NCBI GenBank assembly: GCA_910588325.1 | Contig: CAJUPP010000046.1 | Coordinates: 1-30,190 of the forward strand | DNA: 30,190 nt | Direction: 5' to 3' | DNA from: an uncultured Hungatella sp. | GTDB lineage: Bacteria; Bacillota; Clostridia; Lachnospirales; Lachnospiraceae | Shown: piece by piece, positions 23,182 through 30,190 of the stretch | Layout: every line of letters begins with the position of its first letter | How positions within the stretch are numbered: the stretch's first letter is position 1 | The notes under the pieces: model-generated | What the model saw: the letters and a program-made list of their open reading frames with translations, nothing else | Databases searched by the model: none | What the model was told of the DNA's origin: nothing | Made by a program: the position numbers and the translations under genes

Positions 23182-23499
23182 TTATTTGTTATTGTCACCT
23201 GTACTGCTGCTGTCCTTAGTTCCATCCATCATATCGTCAATACCGTCTTCCACGTCATCTACCAGACCGTCAATCACTCCAGTACTGCTTTCCTCTCCGT
23301 TTTTGCTGTCTTTATCAGAAGAAGAAGAGCTGCTTTCTTTGGAAGAACTTGACTCTTCAGACGAGGACTGGGTTGCAGCCTGAGTGGTCGCTTTGGTCGG
23401 GCTGCTGTTATTTGCATCATTTCTGCTGCAGGCCGTCAATACAAAGGCAGACATCATAAATAACAACATAAGCACACATAGTTTGTTGACTTTTTTCAT
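23182..23499 (-). CDS. Ser-rich lipoprotein, unknown function
   Basis: A 105-residue protein with a lipoprotein signal peptide: MKKVNK, a hydrophobic core and the lipobox LTAC with Cys24. The mature part is a low-complexity linker dominated by Ser, Lys, Glu and Thr (about 30-70), then an acidic segment (GLVDDVEDGIDDMMDG) and a Ser/Asn tail. It should be anchored to the outer face of the membrane. No enzymatic motif is visible. GGAGA precedes the start. The low-complexity composition resembles small surface lipoproteins of Lachnospiraceae. Confidence 0.85.
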   Translation of the reverse strand: MKKVNKLCVLMLLFMMSAFVLTACSRNDANNSSPTKATTQAATQSSSEESSSSKESSSSSSDKDSKNGEESSTGVIDGLVDDVEDGIDDMMDGTKDSSSTGDNNK

Positions 23500-23611
23500 A
23501 ATAGCATTCTCCTTTCTTTCATTCTTTACTTAGTATGTACAAAAGAAGAATGCCGTATGTTGAGACTTCCTGCCTAATCTGCCATTTATTTCCTCTTAAA
23601 ATGCTTCCTGC

Positions 23612-24373
23612 CTATGCCCCGATTACATCGGACATAGTATAAAGTCCTGCCGGTTTTCCGACCAGAAACCTGGCGGCTTCTATGGCGCCTTTTCCAAAAA
23701 TCGCTCTGGAATATGCCGTATGGCTGATGGTCACCACCTCATCCTGGCCAGCAAAAATCACATCATGCTCTCCCACGATAGAACCGCCGCGGACCGCCGA
23801 GATACCAATCTCCAGCTTATCCCTTTTCTCATGTCTGGTACTTCTGTCATACTGGTAATGATACCGGTGATCCATGGCATCATTGATAGAATCTGCCAAG
23901 GAAAGGGCTGTACCGCTGGGCGCATCCAGCTTCCGGTTATGATGCTTTTCCACGATCTCAATATCAAATCCTGCCTCTGCCAAGGTCTTGGCCGCATCCT
24001 TTACCAGCTTTAGCAACAGATTAACTCCCAAAGACATGTTCGCAGAGCGAAGGACTGCCGTCTTCCGTGCGCACAGCTTAAGCTTCCTGTTCTGTTCCTC
24101 AGAAAGCCCCGTGGAGCAGCACACCAGCGGTATTTTTTTAGAATCACAGTAAGAGATCAAAGGGTCTGCCGCCGCCGCAGAAGTAAAATCTACGATCACA
24201 TCTGCCTCCTCCCTGCATGCCTCCAGGGAACCATAGACAGGATAATCATTCTTCCTCTCCGGATTCAAATCTATCCCCGCTGCAATCTGGACATCTGCAT
24301 ACTCGGAAACCAGATGGGTAATCACCTGCCCCATGGCTCCGTTGCATCCATATAAAATCATTCTGACCATCAT
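23612..24373 (-). CDS. dapB: 4-hydroxy-tetrahydrodipicolinate reductase
   Basis: Second step of the lysine/diaminopimelate branch, reducing HTPA to tetrahydrodipicolinate with NAD(P)H. The nucleotide loop GCNGAMGQ is at 9-16, VDFTSAAA follows, and the catalytic His/Lys segment EKHHNRKLDAPSGTA is intact. The protein is 253 residues. Start choice: GGGAGG spans codons 2-3 of an upstream ATG at 24388, so the real start is one of the two adjacent ATGs at 24373 or 24370, at 5-8 base spacing. It lies 56 bases downstream of dapA and is probably co-transcribed. Confidence 0.95.
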   Translation of the reverse strand: MMVRMILYGCNGAMGQVITHLVSEYADVQIAAGIDLNPERKNDYPVYGSLEACREEADVIVDFTSAAAADPLISYCDSKKIPLVCCSTGLSEEQNRKLKLCARKTAVLRSANMSLGVNLLLKLVKDAAKTLAEAGFDIEIVEKHHNRKLDAPSGTALSLADSINDAMDHRYHYQYDRSTRHEKRDKLEIGISAVRGGSIVGEHDVIFAGQDEVVTISHTAYSRAIFGKGAIEAARFLVGKPAGLYTMSDVIGA

Positions 24374-24429
24374 TGATTCCTCCCTCATCTACAACATGTG
24401 ACCGTTATAAAATCTCCGCTGCGGAAACA

Positions 24430-25314
24430 CTACAGAATCCCATACTCCTTCATCGCTGCTGCCAGTGTCCTCTGATGTTCCGGCTCCATCTCTGTCAGCG
24501 GCAGTCTTAAGGGTCCTACCTCTTTTCCCATCAGATTCATGGCTGCTTTTACCGGTATTGGGTTCACTTCGCTAAACAGCTGGTTAATCAGCGGAATGGC
24601 TCTCAGCTGCATCTCCATACTTCCTTTTACGTCCCCGTCAAAAAACTTCTGGCAGATCTCATGGGTCTGTCTGGGAGCCACATTGGACAGAACGGAAATC
24701 ACTCCCTTTCCGCCTATGGATAAAAGAGGTACAATCTGGTCGTCATTACCAGAATACAGATCAATACATCCATCCGCCATGCTCATCATCGTTGTCATGG
24801 AAGAAATATTTCCGCTGGCTTCCTTTACACCTACAATATTGGGAACCTCTTTACACAGCTTTACAATGGTTTCTGGCTTCATGGTCACACCGGTTCTTCC
24901 CGGAATATGATACAGGAGAATCGGAATCTTCACGGCCCCAGCAATGGTCGTGTAATGGGCAATCAAACCGTTCTGAGTTGCCTTATTATAATATGGGGTC
25001 ACTAAAAGAAGTCCGTCTGCTCCGGCCTTCTGTGCCTCCTCGGACAGATAGATTGCTTCTTTCGTGGAATTGGAACCAGTACCTGCCACTACCGGAATCC
25101 TTCCCTTTACTACCTGGCATCCGTAACGAATTACTTCCAGATGCTCTTTATGGGACATGGTAGAAGACTCTCCCGTAGTCCCGCAGATGACAATAGAGTC
25201 TGTTCCTTCTGCAATCTGTTCTTCCAAAATTTCTTCTAATTTGTCATAATTCACGTCTCCGTTATCGTAAAACGGGGTAATTAAAGCGACACCTGCTCCT
25301 TCAAATATAGCCAT
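24430..25314 (-). CDS. dapA: 4-hydroxy-tetrahydrodipicolinate synthase
   Basis: Condenses pyruvate with aspartate semialdehyde, the entry to lysine and diaminopimelate. A TIM barrel of 294 residues with GTTGES (45-50), Tyr135 in LLYHIPGR and Schiff-base Lys164 in GVKEASGN, the complete catalytic set. AAGGAGG precedes the start. No lysine riboswitch or T-box was found upstream; the 68-base gap is taken up by the terminator of the preceding gene, and no convincing promoter was seen. Confidence 0.97.
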   Translation of the reverse strand: MAIFEGAGVALITPFYDNGDVNYDKLEEILEEQIAEGTDSIVICGTTGESSTMSHKEHLEVIRYGCQVVKGRIPVVAGTGSNSTKEAIYLSEEAQKAGADGLLLVTPYYNKATQNGLIAHYTTIAGAVKIPILLYHIPGRTGVTMKPETIVKLCKEVPNIVGVKEASGNISSMTTMMSMADGCIDLYSGNDDQIVPLLSIGGKGVISVLSNVAPRQTHEICQKFFDGDVKGSMEMQLRAIPLINQLFSEVNPIPVKAAMNLMGKEVGPLRLPLTEMEPEHQRTLAAAMKEYGIL

Positions 25315-25344
25315 AAAAAATCATCCTCCTTGAATAGATACAAA

Positions 25345-25368
25345 AAGAACCGGCCAGAGCCAGTTCTT
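25345..25368 (-). terminator. Terminator between the adenosyltransferase-like gene and dapA
   Basis: On the minus strand AAGAACTGGC pairs with GCCGGTTCTT (one mismatch, loop TCTG), followed by further T. It should separate dapA from the upstream gene. Confidence 0.75.
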
Positions 25369-25382
25369 AAAGTCTAACATTC

Positions 25383-25886
25383 TTACTCTTGTTTGTCAAC
25401 TTCAATATACTCAATCCTGGAAATAATGTCCACATAAGGTTGCAATTCTTCCGGAAGTACAGTTCCTGTCATAACAAGCCCCGTATCATCCCTTCTGGCA
25501 TCCAGAAGCTTCCGAAATTCCTCCGGTTTTATGATATTCTGATCAATAATTCCAAGAACCTCATCCAAAATCAGCAGATCGCACTCTCCGGTTGCAACTA
25601 CCTTCTTGGCAAAATTAAATCCATTACGGATGTTCATCAGTTCTTCCGCCTTCTCATCCTCGGATAAATCAGCAAAAACCTTATCTGATTTTTCAAAGCG
25701 AAACACCTTTAGATCAGGCTCCAGATTTCGTAGAATCCCCAGTTCCTCTTTATTCGCGCTTCCTTTCAGGAACTGGATTAAAATCACTTTTTTCTGCCTG
25801 GTCAGCTCGACAATTCCCTTTCCCACTGCCAGAGTCGTTTTTCCCTTTCCGGTCCCGCATATCACTTCCACATTTCCATGCTTCAT
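25383..25886 (-). CDS. Corrinoid adenosyltransferase (BtuR/CobO)-like P-loop protein
   Basis: A 167-residue P-loop ATPase with GTGKGKTT (11-18), IQFLKGS (37-43) and the Walker B-like LLILDEV (104-110). These are hallmarks of the BtuR/CobO/CobA corrinoid adenosyltransferases, which move adenosyl from ATP to cobalamin precursors. The C-terminal third departs from classical members: the usual GRxAP...ADLVTEM segment is replaced by TGTVLPEELQPYVDIISRIEYI. This shorter form is common in Clostridia. Neighbours have no cobalamin genes, so the role is uncertain. GAGGTG lies upstream of the ATG and a promoter at 25918-25946. Confidence 0.78.
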   Translation of the reverse strand: MKHGNVEVICGTGKGKTTLAVGKGIVELTRQKKVILIQFLKGSANKEELGILRNLEPDLKVFRFEKSDKVFADLSEDEKAEELMNIRNGFNFAKKVVATGECDLLILDEVLGIIDQNIIKPEEFRKLLDARRDDTGLVMTGTVLPEELQPYVDIISRIEYIEVDKQE

Positions 25887-25917
25887 TCATTTGCACCTCA
25901 TCCTGTACTATCTACTT

Positions 25918-25946
25918 ATCCTACCATAGTTTCTTACTTTTTGCAA
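25918..25946 (-). promoter_or_regulatory. Promoter of the adenosyltransferase-like gene
   Basis: TTGCAA (25941-25946) and TAGGAT (25918-25923) are 17 bases apart on the minus strand, 32 bases upstream of the gene. Confidence 0.5.
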
Positions 25947-26000
25947 CTATTCTCGCTCTGAGGTCCTGTTTTATTACAATGCTGCCCAACCATGACCGAA

Positions 26001-26627
26001 TCATTCGCCATACTCCAGCTTACTGACAGAAACCTCATATGCCACCCTCTTCTCACACTCGGAATCGCTGATTTTCTTTGTGTATTCCCTGCTCTGCACC
26101 CTGCCCCAGATGCAGACTCTGGATCCCACTTCAAAACCTGCTGCATATCTGGCATTTCTTCCCCAGGCGATACATGGTATGTAATCGGACTTTCCGTACG
26201 GACGGTTCACCGCCAGAAGGATGTCCGCAATTTCCCGTCCCAAAGGTGTCTTTCTGTAAATCGGTACCTTGCAAATATATCCATCTAAAAAAATCTGGTT
26301 TGTCTTTGTATAATCCGTAAATTCTTCCATGAAATTGATTTCCCTGACAAACACGGAAAGTACCAGACGGTTCCTGGCCCCTTCGTGGCGGTTATAAGAA
26401 CGGAACTGACCTATGGCCTCCACCGTACAGCCTATATAATCCTCCGACACATTTAACAATCTCTCCGAAATCATAAGTGGAATAATATCTGCCTGGTCAC
26501 TTAGCCGGTTTACCTCCAAATCCACTACATAAAATCCTTCTCCAAACACCTCATGGCTAAATGTAAATCCAGAAACAATTTTCCCAATAACACTGACTTT
26601 GTTGTTTTCAATGGCTTTTTCTGACAT
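26001..26627 (-). CDS. Tandem OB-fold single-stranded-DNA-binding-like protein
   Basis: A 208-residue protein made of two SSB-like OB folds. The first (about 9-100) starts NNKVSVIGKIVSGF and ends SVFVREINF; the second (about 109-206) starts TNQIFLDGYICKVPIYRKTP and includes CIAWGRNARYAAGFEVGSRV, the strongest SSB match. The second domain has normal SSB features; the first is more diverged. The acidic C-terminal tip (DDDIPF type) that recruits partners in classical SSB is missing; the protein ends KLEYGE. It may be an accessory or primosomal-type binding protein rather than the main replicative SSB. Start: GAGGAG lies 7 bases before the ATG at 26627; an upstream in-frame ATG at 26738 adds 37 unlikely residues. 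Confidence 0.85.
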   Translation of the reverse strand: MSEKAIENNKVSVIGKIVSGFTFSHEVFGEGFYVVDLEVNRLSDQADIIPLMISERLLNVSEDYIGCTVEAIGQFRSYNRHEGARNRLVLSVFVREINFMEEFTDYTKTNQIFLDGYICKVPIYRKTPLGREIADILLAVNRPYGKSDYIPCIAWGRNARYAAGFEVGSRVCIWGRVQSREYTKKISDSECEKRVAYEVSVSKLEYGE

Positions 26628-27016
26628 AGTATTTCTCCTCTTCAATCCCATATTTGTTTTTATAGCCTGGTAGCTATTAATAAGTCTATGAAAAAATTCC
26701 TTGGGGAATGACAAAAAGCGTTCGTAAAAAATCGACACGTTTCGCCTGGTATATTGTCTGTGCTACGGCGGATAGGTCCGTATACCAATATTGTCACCTG
26801 CAAAACTAAACGCTGACGAAGATAAAAAAGAACTGAATTTTTAATTTTTATTTTGGGAACTTTCTTGATTTTCATTACTGACTGTAAACTTTGAAATTTC
26901 AGAACAGCTTGAATTTAGAAATTACAATTATAAGTATTTTAACACATAATACCCGAATTGGGAAGTAGGAAAATGAAAAAGGACAGCCTCCTATAAGTTG
27001 TCAATGTCATGATGCT

Positions 27017-27080
27017 GGGGTCAAAAGGTCTTTTGCCCCCTCTGATACCGGATTGCTCCGCACTTTGTGCTCCTGCAATC
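27017..27080. repeat. Pair of adjacent hairpins
   Basis: The first hairpin (27017-27039) pairs GGGG-CAAAAG with CTTTTG-CCCC; the second (27051-27080) pairs GATTGC and GCAC with GTGC and GCAATC. Neither is followed by a long T run. They directly precede direct-repeat copy 1. Confidence 0.55.
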
Positions 27081-27082
27081 AT

Positions 27083-27151
27083 GTCATTTAGATAACACTT
27101 AGCTCTTAGAGATAATGTAACTGTTTGAAAAATCGCGAAGGGGCCGTCTGA
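27083..27151. repeat. Direct repeat, copy 1
   Basis: Begins GTCATTTAGATAACAC and ends GTCTGA. It matches 27389-27451 at roughly three quarters of positions over its first 43 bases. The palindromic element D lies between the copies. Confidence 0.55.
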
Positions 27152-27154
27152 AAA

Positions 27155-27283
27155 GGGAATCCTATTGTATTCTCCTGGGCACGCTCGCGCTACGTGAAGA
27201 GCATAACGGTACATAGGGCGCTAAAAGACAGCGCCTAAGCACCGATGGTCTTCAAGTACCCTGGAGAATACAATAGGATTCCC
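27155..27283. repeat. Palindromic element D (long hairpin)
   Basis: GGGAATCCTATTGTATTCTC (27155-27174) is perfectly complementary in reverse to 27264-27283, and the stem continues with two mismatches to 28 bp. Inside, ACGTGAAGAGCAT pairs imperfectly with GATGGTCTTCAAGT, and GGCGCT with AGCGCC forms the tip. The whole 129 bases can fold into one long hairpin. It encodes nothing and looks like a dispersed palindromic repeat. Confidence 0.78.
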
Positions 27284-27388
27284 TCCTCAGGCTACACTAT
27301 CTCTGGCAGAAAACAGGTACTAAATGGATTTATTTAATACATAATTTGAAAATAATTTTCTGTATGGATGTAACAATTCTAAAGCAGT

Positions 27389-27451
27389 GTCATTTAGATA
27401 GCACGTAACCCTCTGAGATAACATAGCTGAGTGAGGGACATTGCTGTCTGA
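27389..27451. repeat. Direct repeat, copy 2
   Basis: Begins GTCATTTAGATAGCAC and ends GTCTGA, parallel to copy 1 at 27083-27151, 306 bases away. Confidence 0.55.
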
Positions 27452-27513
27452 ACTGTTACGTTGTCCTTTCAAATATTTTTATTCTTTCATGTCCATAGCA
27501 AATCATGGGGTTA

Positions 27514-29346
27514 CTAATCTTTCTTAAAGGAAGCTCTCTTCCTCAAAGTCGGATCCAGTATTCTCTTTCTGATTCGTAAATTCTTCGGTGTAACCTCTAG
27601 AAGTTCATCCGTATCAATAAAATCTAGACATTGTTCCAGGCTCATCTCCTTAGGCGGAGTCAGCTTCAACGCCTCATCGGCACTAGAGGATCTGGTGTTC
27701 GTCAGCTTCTTTGTCTTGCACACATTGATCTCAATATCCTCTGCCTTGGGATTCTGTCCCACCACCATGCCTGAATACACCTTCACTCCCGGACCGATAA
27801 ACAGAGTTCCCCTGTCCTGAGCCCCGAACAGTCCATAAGTAATAGACTCTCCGCTTTCGAAGGCGATCAGAGACCCCGTCTTTCTGTAACTTAGGTCTCC
27901 CTTATACGGGGCATATCCTTCGAAAATAGTATTCATAATTCCGTTGCCCTTGGTATCGGTCATAAATTCTCCCCGATATCCGATCAATCCCCTGGAGGGG
28001 ATCAGAAATTCCAGCCTGGTATAGCCGCCGTTGGCCGGGCTCATGCCCTGCAGTTCTCCCTTTCTGGTTGTCAATTTCTGGATAACAGAACCGGAAAACT
28101 CTTCCGGTACATCAATATAAGCCAGCTCCATAGGCTCTAACTTCTGATTGCGTTCATTGTACTTATACAATACTTCCGCCTTGCTGACCGCAAATTCATA
28201 GCCTTCTCTGCGCATATTCTCGATGAGAACGGACAGATGCAGCTCACCCCGGCCTGAAACTTTAAAGCAGTCCGGAGAATCCGTCTCCTCCACCCTCAGG
28301 CTTACGTCCGTATTCAGTTCCCGAAACAGACGCTCTCTGATATGTCTGGAAGTAACATATTTGCCCTCCTGCCCTGCCAGAGGGCTGTCATTGACCATAA
28401 AATTCATGGCGATGGTAGGCTCTGAAATCTTCTGGAACGGAATGGACTCCGGATGTTCTGGAGAACACAAAGTATCTCCGATGTGCAGATCCGTAATACC
28501 GGAAATGGCTACAATGGAGCCGATTCCTGCTTTCTGCACTTCCACTTTATTCAATCCGTCAAACTCATACAACTTGCTGATCTTCACTTTTCTCAGTTTA
28601 TCCGGATCATGGTGATTGACCAGAGCGCACTCCTGATTGACCCGAATGCTTCCGTTATCCACCTTTCCCACACCGATCCGGCCCACATACTCATTGTAAT
28701 CAATGGTACTGATTAACACCTGGGTTCCCGCCTCCGGATCTCCTTCCGGCGCCGGAATATGCTCAATAATCGTTTCAAACAACGGACTCATATCCCGATT
28801 TGGATCTTCCAGATTCCTCTTGGCATATCCTTCCCTGGCAGAGGCAAACAAAAACGGGCAGTCCAGCTGTTCGTCAGAAGCATCCAGATCCATAAGGAGT
28901 TCCAGAATCTCATCAATCACTTCTTCCGGTCTTGCCTCCTGACGGTCAATCTTATTAATCAGCACGACTACTGACAGATCCAGTTCCAGGGCTTTCCGCA
29001 GAACAAACTTGGTCTGCGGCATGGCTCCTTCATAGGCATCCACCACCAGAATTACCCCGTTCACCATCTTAAGAACACGTTCCACCTCGCCGCCGAAATC
29101 CGCATGGCCGGGAGTATCAATAATATTAATCTTCGTATCTTTATAAAAGACAGCCGTATTCTTAGACAGGATGGTGATACCTCTCTCCCTCTCAATATCA
29201 TTGGAGTCCATAACTCTTTCCATCACCTGCTGATTCTCTCTAAATACACCGCTCTGTTTTAACAGCTCATCCACCAAAGTAGTTTTGCCATGATCCACAT
29301 GGGCGATAATCGCTACGTTTCTCACATCTTCTCTTTTTATCTTCAT
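27514..29346 (-). CDS. typA: Ribosome-associated GTPase TypA/BipA
   Basis: Translational GTPase of the EF-G/LepA class that aids 50S subunit assembly, especially under cold or other stress. The G domain (about 1-200) has IAHVDHGKTT (14-23), the switch-I region RERGITI, DTPGHADFGGEVERVL and NKID. Beta-barrel domain II follows, then EF-G-like domains III and V and the C-terminal domain unique to BipA (GLFGAQDRGTLFIGPG, KAEDIEINVCKTKKLTN). The 610-residue length is standard. It stands alone after the YigZ gene with a 91-base gap. Confidence 0.97.
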   Translation of the reverse strand: MKIKREDVRNVAIIAHVDHGKTTLVDELLKQSGVFRENQQVMERVMDSNDIERERGITILSKNTAVFYKDTKINIIDTPGHADFGGEVERVLKMVNGVILVVDAYEGAMPQTKFVLRKALELDLSVVVLINKIDRQEARPEEVIDEILELLMDLDASDEQLDCPFLFASAREGYAKRNLEDPNRDMSPLFETIIEHIPAPEGDPEAGTQVLISTIDYNEYVGRIGVGKVDNGSIRVNQECALVNHHDPDKLRKVKISKLYEFDGLNKVEVQKAGIGSIVAISGITDLHIGDTLCSPEHPESIPFQKISEPTIAMNFMVNDSPLAGQEGKYVTSRHIRERLFRELNTDVSLRVEETDSPDCFKVSGRGELHLSVLIENMRREGYEFAVSKAEVLYKYNERNQKLEPMELAYIDVPEEFSGSVIQKLTTRKGELQGMSPANGGYTRLEFLIPSRGLIGYRGEFMTDTKGNGIMNTIFEGYAPYKGDLSYRKTGSLIAFESGESITYGLFGAQDRGTLFIGPGVKVYSGMVVGQNPKAEDIEINVCKTKKLTNTRSSSADEALKLTPPKEMSLEQCLDFIDTDELLEVTPKNLRIRKRILDPTLRKRASFKKD

Positions 29347-29437
29347 AACACTCTTCTTTCCTTAATATGATACCATCCGATATCCAAGAATATCACTATC
29401 TCCTAAAGATTGCAAGAAAAAGTTTTAAACCTGTCTG

Positions 29438-30088
29438 TCAAAATACCACTACCTCTTTTTCCACCGCTCCGTAATACACCGGTTCCCCTTCCTCTATCTC
29501 GGCTCTTCCGTTGGTTCCTTCCGTAATCTCCGCCTTCAGGCTGTCTGTCTCCCCAAATGGCACCATAACTTTAAACTTCACCCGGTCCGTATACTCTGTA
29601 TTCAACACCGTAATCTTCCTCTGGCCCAGAATATACTGAATCTTCCCGACTCCCGTATAATCCGTATTAATCTCCAGCCTTCTCCCCAGACACTTTTCCA
29701 GAACCTGACTGTTTTTCAGCCCTTCCTGCACTGCCCCGGAATACGCTCTCACCAGCCCTCCCGTTCCCAGAAGAGTCCCCCCAAAATACCTGGTCACCAC
29801 CACGCACACATTATGAACTTCCTCCCCAAGCAGAACGTCCAGCATAGGCCTCCCTGCCGTCTGGCTAGGCTCCCCGTCATCGCTGCATCTCTGCACCTGA
29901 TTTTTGTCCCCCACACAATACGCAAAGCAATGATGCCTTGCATCCCAGTACTTCTTCCTCACACTCTCAATAAACTCCAGAGCCTCCTCCTCCGACTCTA
30001 CCGGCTTTGTATCCGCGATAAACCGGGATTTCTTCTCCACAATCTCCCCCGTTCCGCCCTCCCACAAAATCTTATATCTCTCAACCAT
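29438..30088 (-). CDS. YigZ/IMPACT family protein
   Basis: A 216-residue member of the UPF0029 (IMPACT) family. The N-terminal domain contains the conserved DDGEPSQTAGRPML (70-83) and TRYFGGTLLGTGGLVRAY (99-116); the C-terminal DUF1949 domain (about 138-205) has a ferredoxin-like fold. Eukaryotic IMPACT inhibits GCN2; the bacterial role is unsettled, possibly nucleic-acid binding on the ribosome. AGGAGAGGGAAGG precedes the ATG. Location beside typA may be incidental. Confidence 0.92.
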   Translation of the reverse strand: MVERYKILWEGGTGEIVEKKSRFIADTKPVESEEEALEFIESVRKKYWDARHHCFAYCVGDKNQVQRCSDDGEPSQTAGRPMLDVLLGEEVHNVCVVVTRYFGGTLLGTGGLVRAYSGAVQEGLKNSQVLEKCLGRRLEINTDYTGVGKIQYILGQRKITVLNTEYTDRVKFKVMVPFGETDSLKAEITEGTNGRAEIEEGEPVYYGAVEKEVVVF

Positions 30089-30190
30089 ACCTTCCCTCTC
30101 CTCTCCTGCCCTTCTTTTCCAAAATTACCCACACCGGAATACTCCCACTTTCTCCGGTTATAATAATATAAAATCCCCCCAAACGCAACC

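Larger units (their letters stand above)
26628..27513. other. Gene-free, repeat-rich intergenic region
   Basis: No convincing gene was found in these 886 bases. The part to about 26940 is AT-rich, with one imperfect hairpin (TGGTATA/TATACCA at 26747-26787). From 27010 on it contains two adjacent hairpins, a 129-bp palindromic element and two copies of a roughly 65-bp direct repeat. Both flanking genes (SSB-like and typA) read leftwards, so typA transcripts may enter it. Confidence 0.7.

Noticed and set aside
25315..25382. Lysine riboswitch or T-box in front of dapA
   Set aside because: The gap is only 68 bases and contains a simple terminator; it is too short for either RNA.
26939..27214. 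Minus-strand 91-codon frame in the repeat region
   Set aside because: It overlaps hairpins and direct repeats, lacks a ribosome binding site and resembles no protein.
27460..27513. Intrinsic terminator just after typA
   Set aside because: Only a 4-bp CCAT/ATGG stem with a weak T tract was seen; not enough to list.

Overview
The window looks like a chromosomal segment of a Gram-positive, low-to-mid GC member of the Clostridia, most likely family Lachnospiraceae. This is inferred from the gene set (rex-acpS-nnr-alr-mazF order, 4Fe-4S type PurF, a YdiF-like ABC-F protein beside rex, a zinc-ribbon protein and GH5/GH43 glycosidases), from strong AGGAGG ribosome binding sites, and from TTGACA/TATAAT promoters. 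No tRNA, rRNA, CRISPR array, phage gene or transposase was seen. Almost every gene lies on the minus strand; the plus-strand exceptions are a YitT-like membrane protein, an ABC-F ATPase with a small membrane protein, and a cation exchanger. All three convergent junctions carry hairpins that can serve as shared terminators.

Layout, left to right. 1-284: start of an AAA ATPase gene cut by the window edge. 285-851: intergenic, with a 22-bp tandem repeat and a 217-bp palindromic element. 852-1523: YitT-like protein. 1611-6863 (minus): a CBS-domain CorC/HlyC membrane protein, a GH43 glycosidase, an alpha/beta hydrolase, a zinc-ribbon protein and a secreted GH5 endoglucanase. 6942-11347 (minus): rex, acpS, nnr and alr with 4-bp overlaps at two junctions, then a MazF toxin with no adjacent antitoxin. 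11494-13672 (plus): ABC-F protein and a two-helix membrane protein. 13738-15027 (minus): purA. 15155-16670 (plus): a yybP-ykoY manganese riboswitch with its terminator, a second palindromic element, and a CaCA-family exchanger. 16714-20368 (minus): purC-purF-purB. 20591-21928: tagaturonate reductase with a well-defined control region. 22255-22458: cold-shock protein with a long structured leader. 22689-23499: a small membrane protein and a Ser-rich lipoprotein. 23612-25886: dapA-dapB behind a corrinoid adenosyltransferase-like ATPase. 26001-26627: a tandem OB-fold SSB-like protein. 26628-27513: a gene-free, repeat-rich stretch. 27514-30088: typA and a YigZ/IMPACT protein.

The genes are mainly housekeeping: purine nucleotide synthesis, lysine/cell-wall precursor synthesis (dapA, dapB, alr), NAD(P)H repair and redox sensing (nnr, rex), translation (ABC-F, TypA, cold shock), and plant polysaccharide use (GH5, GH43, uronate catabolism). 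The most unusual content is between genes. Two elements (582-798 and 15477-15641) share a 39-nt core at 37/39 identity but have different, internally self-complementary arms; one sits between the manganese riboswitch and the exchanger it should control. Two further palindromic elements, a csp leader with a 20-bp terminator-like hairpin, and an 18-bp perfect inverted repeat in front of mazF add to this.
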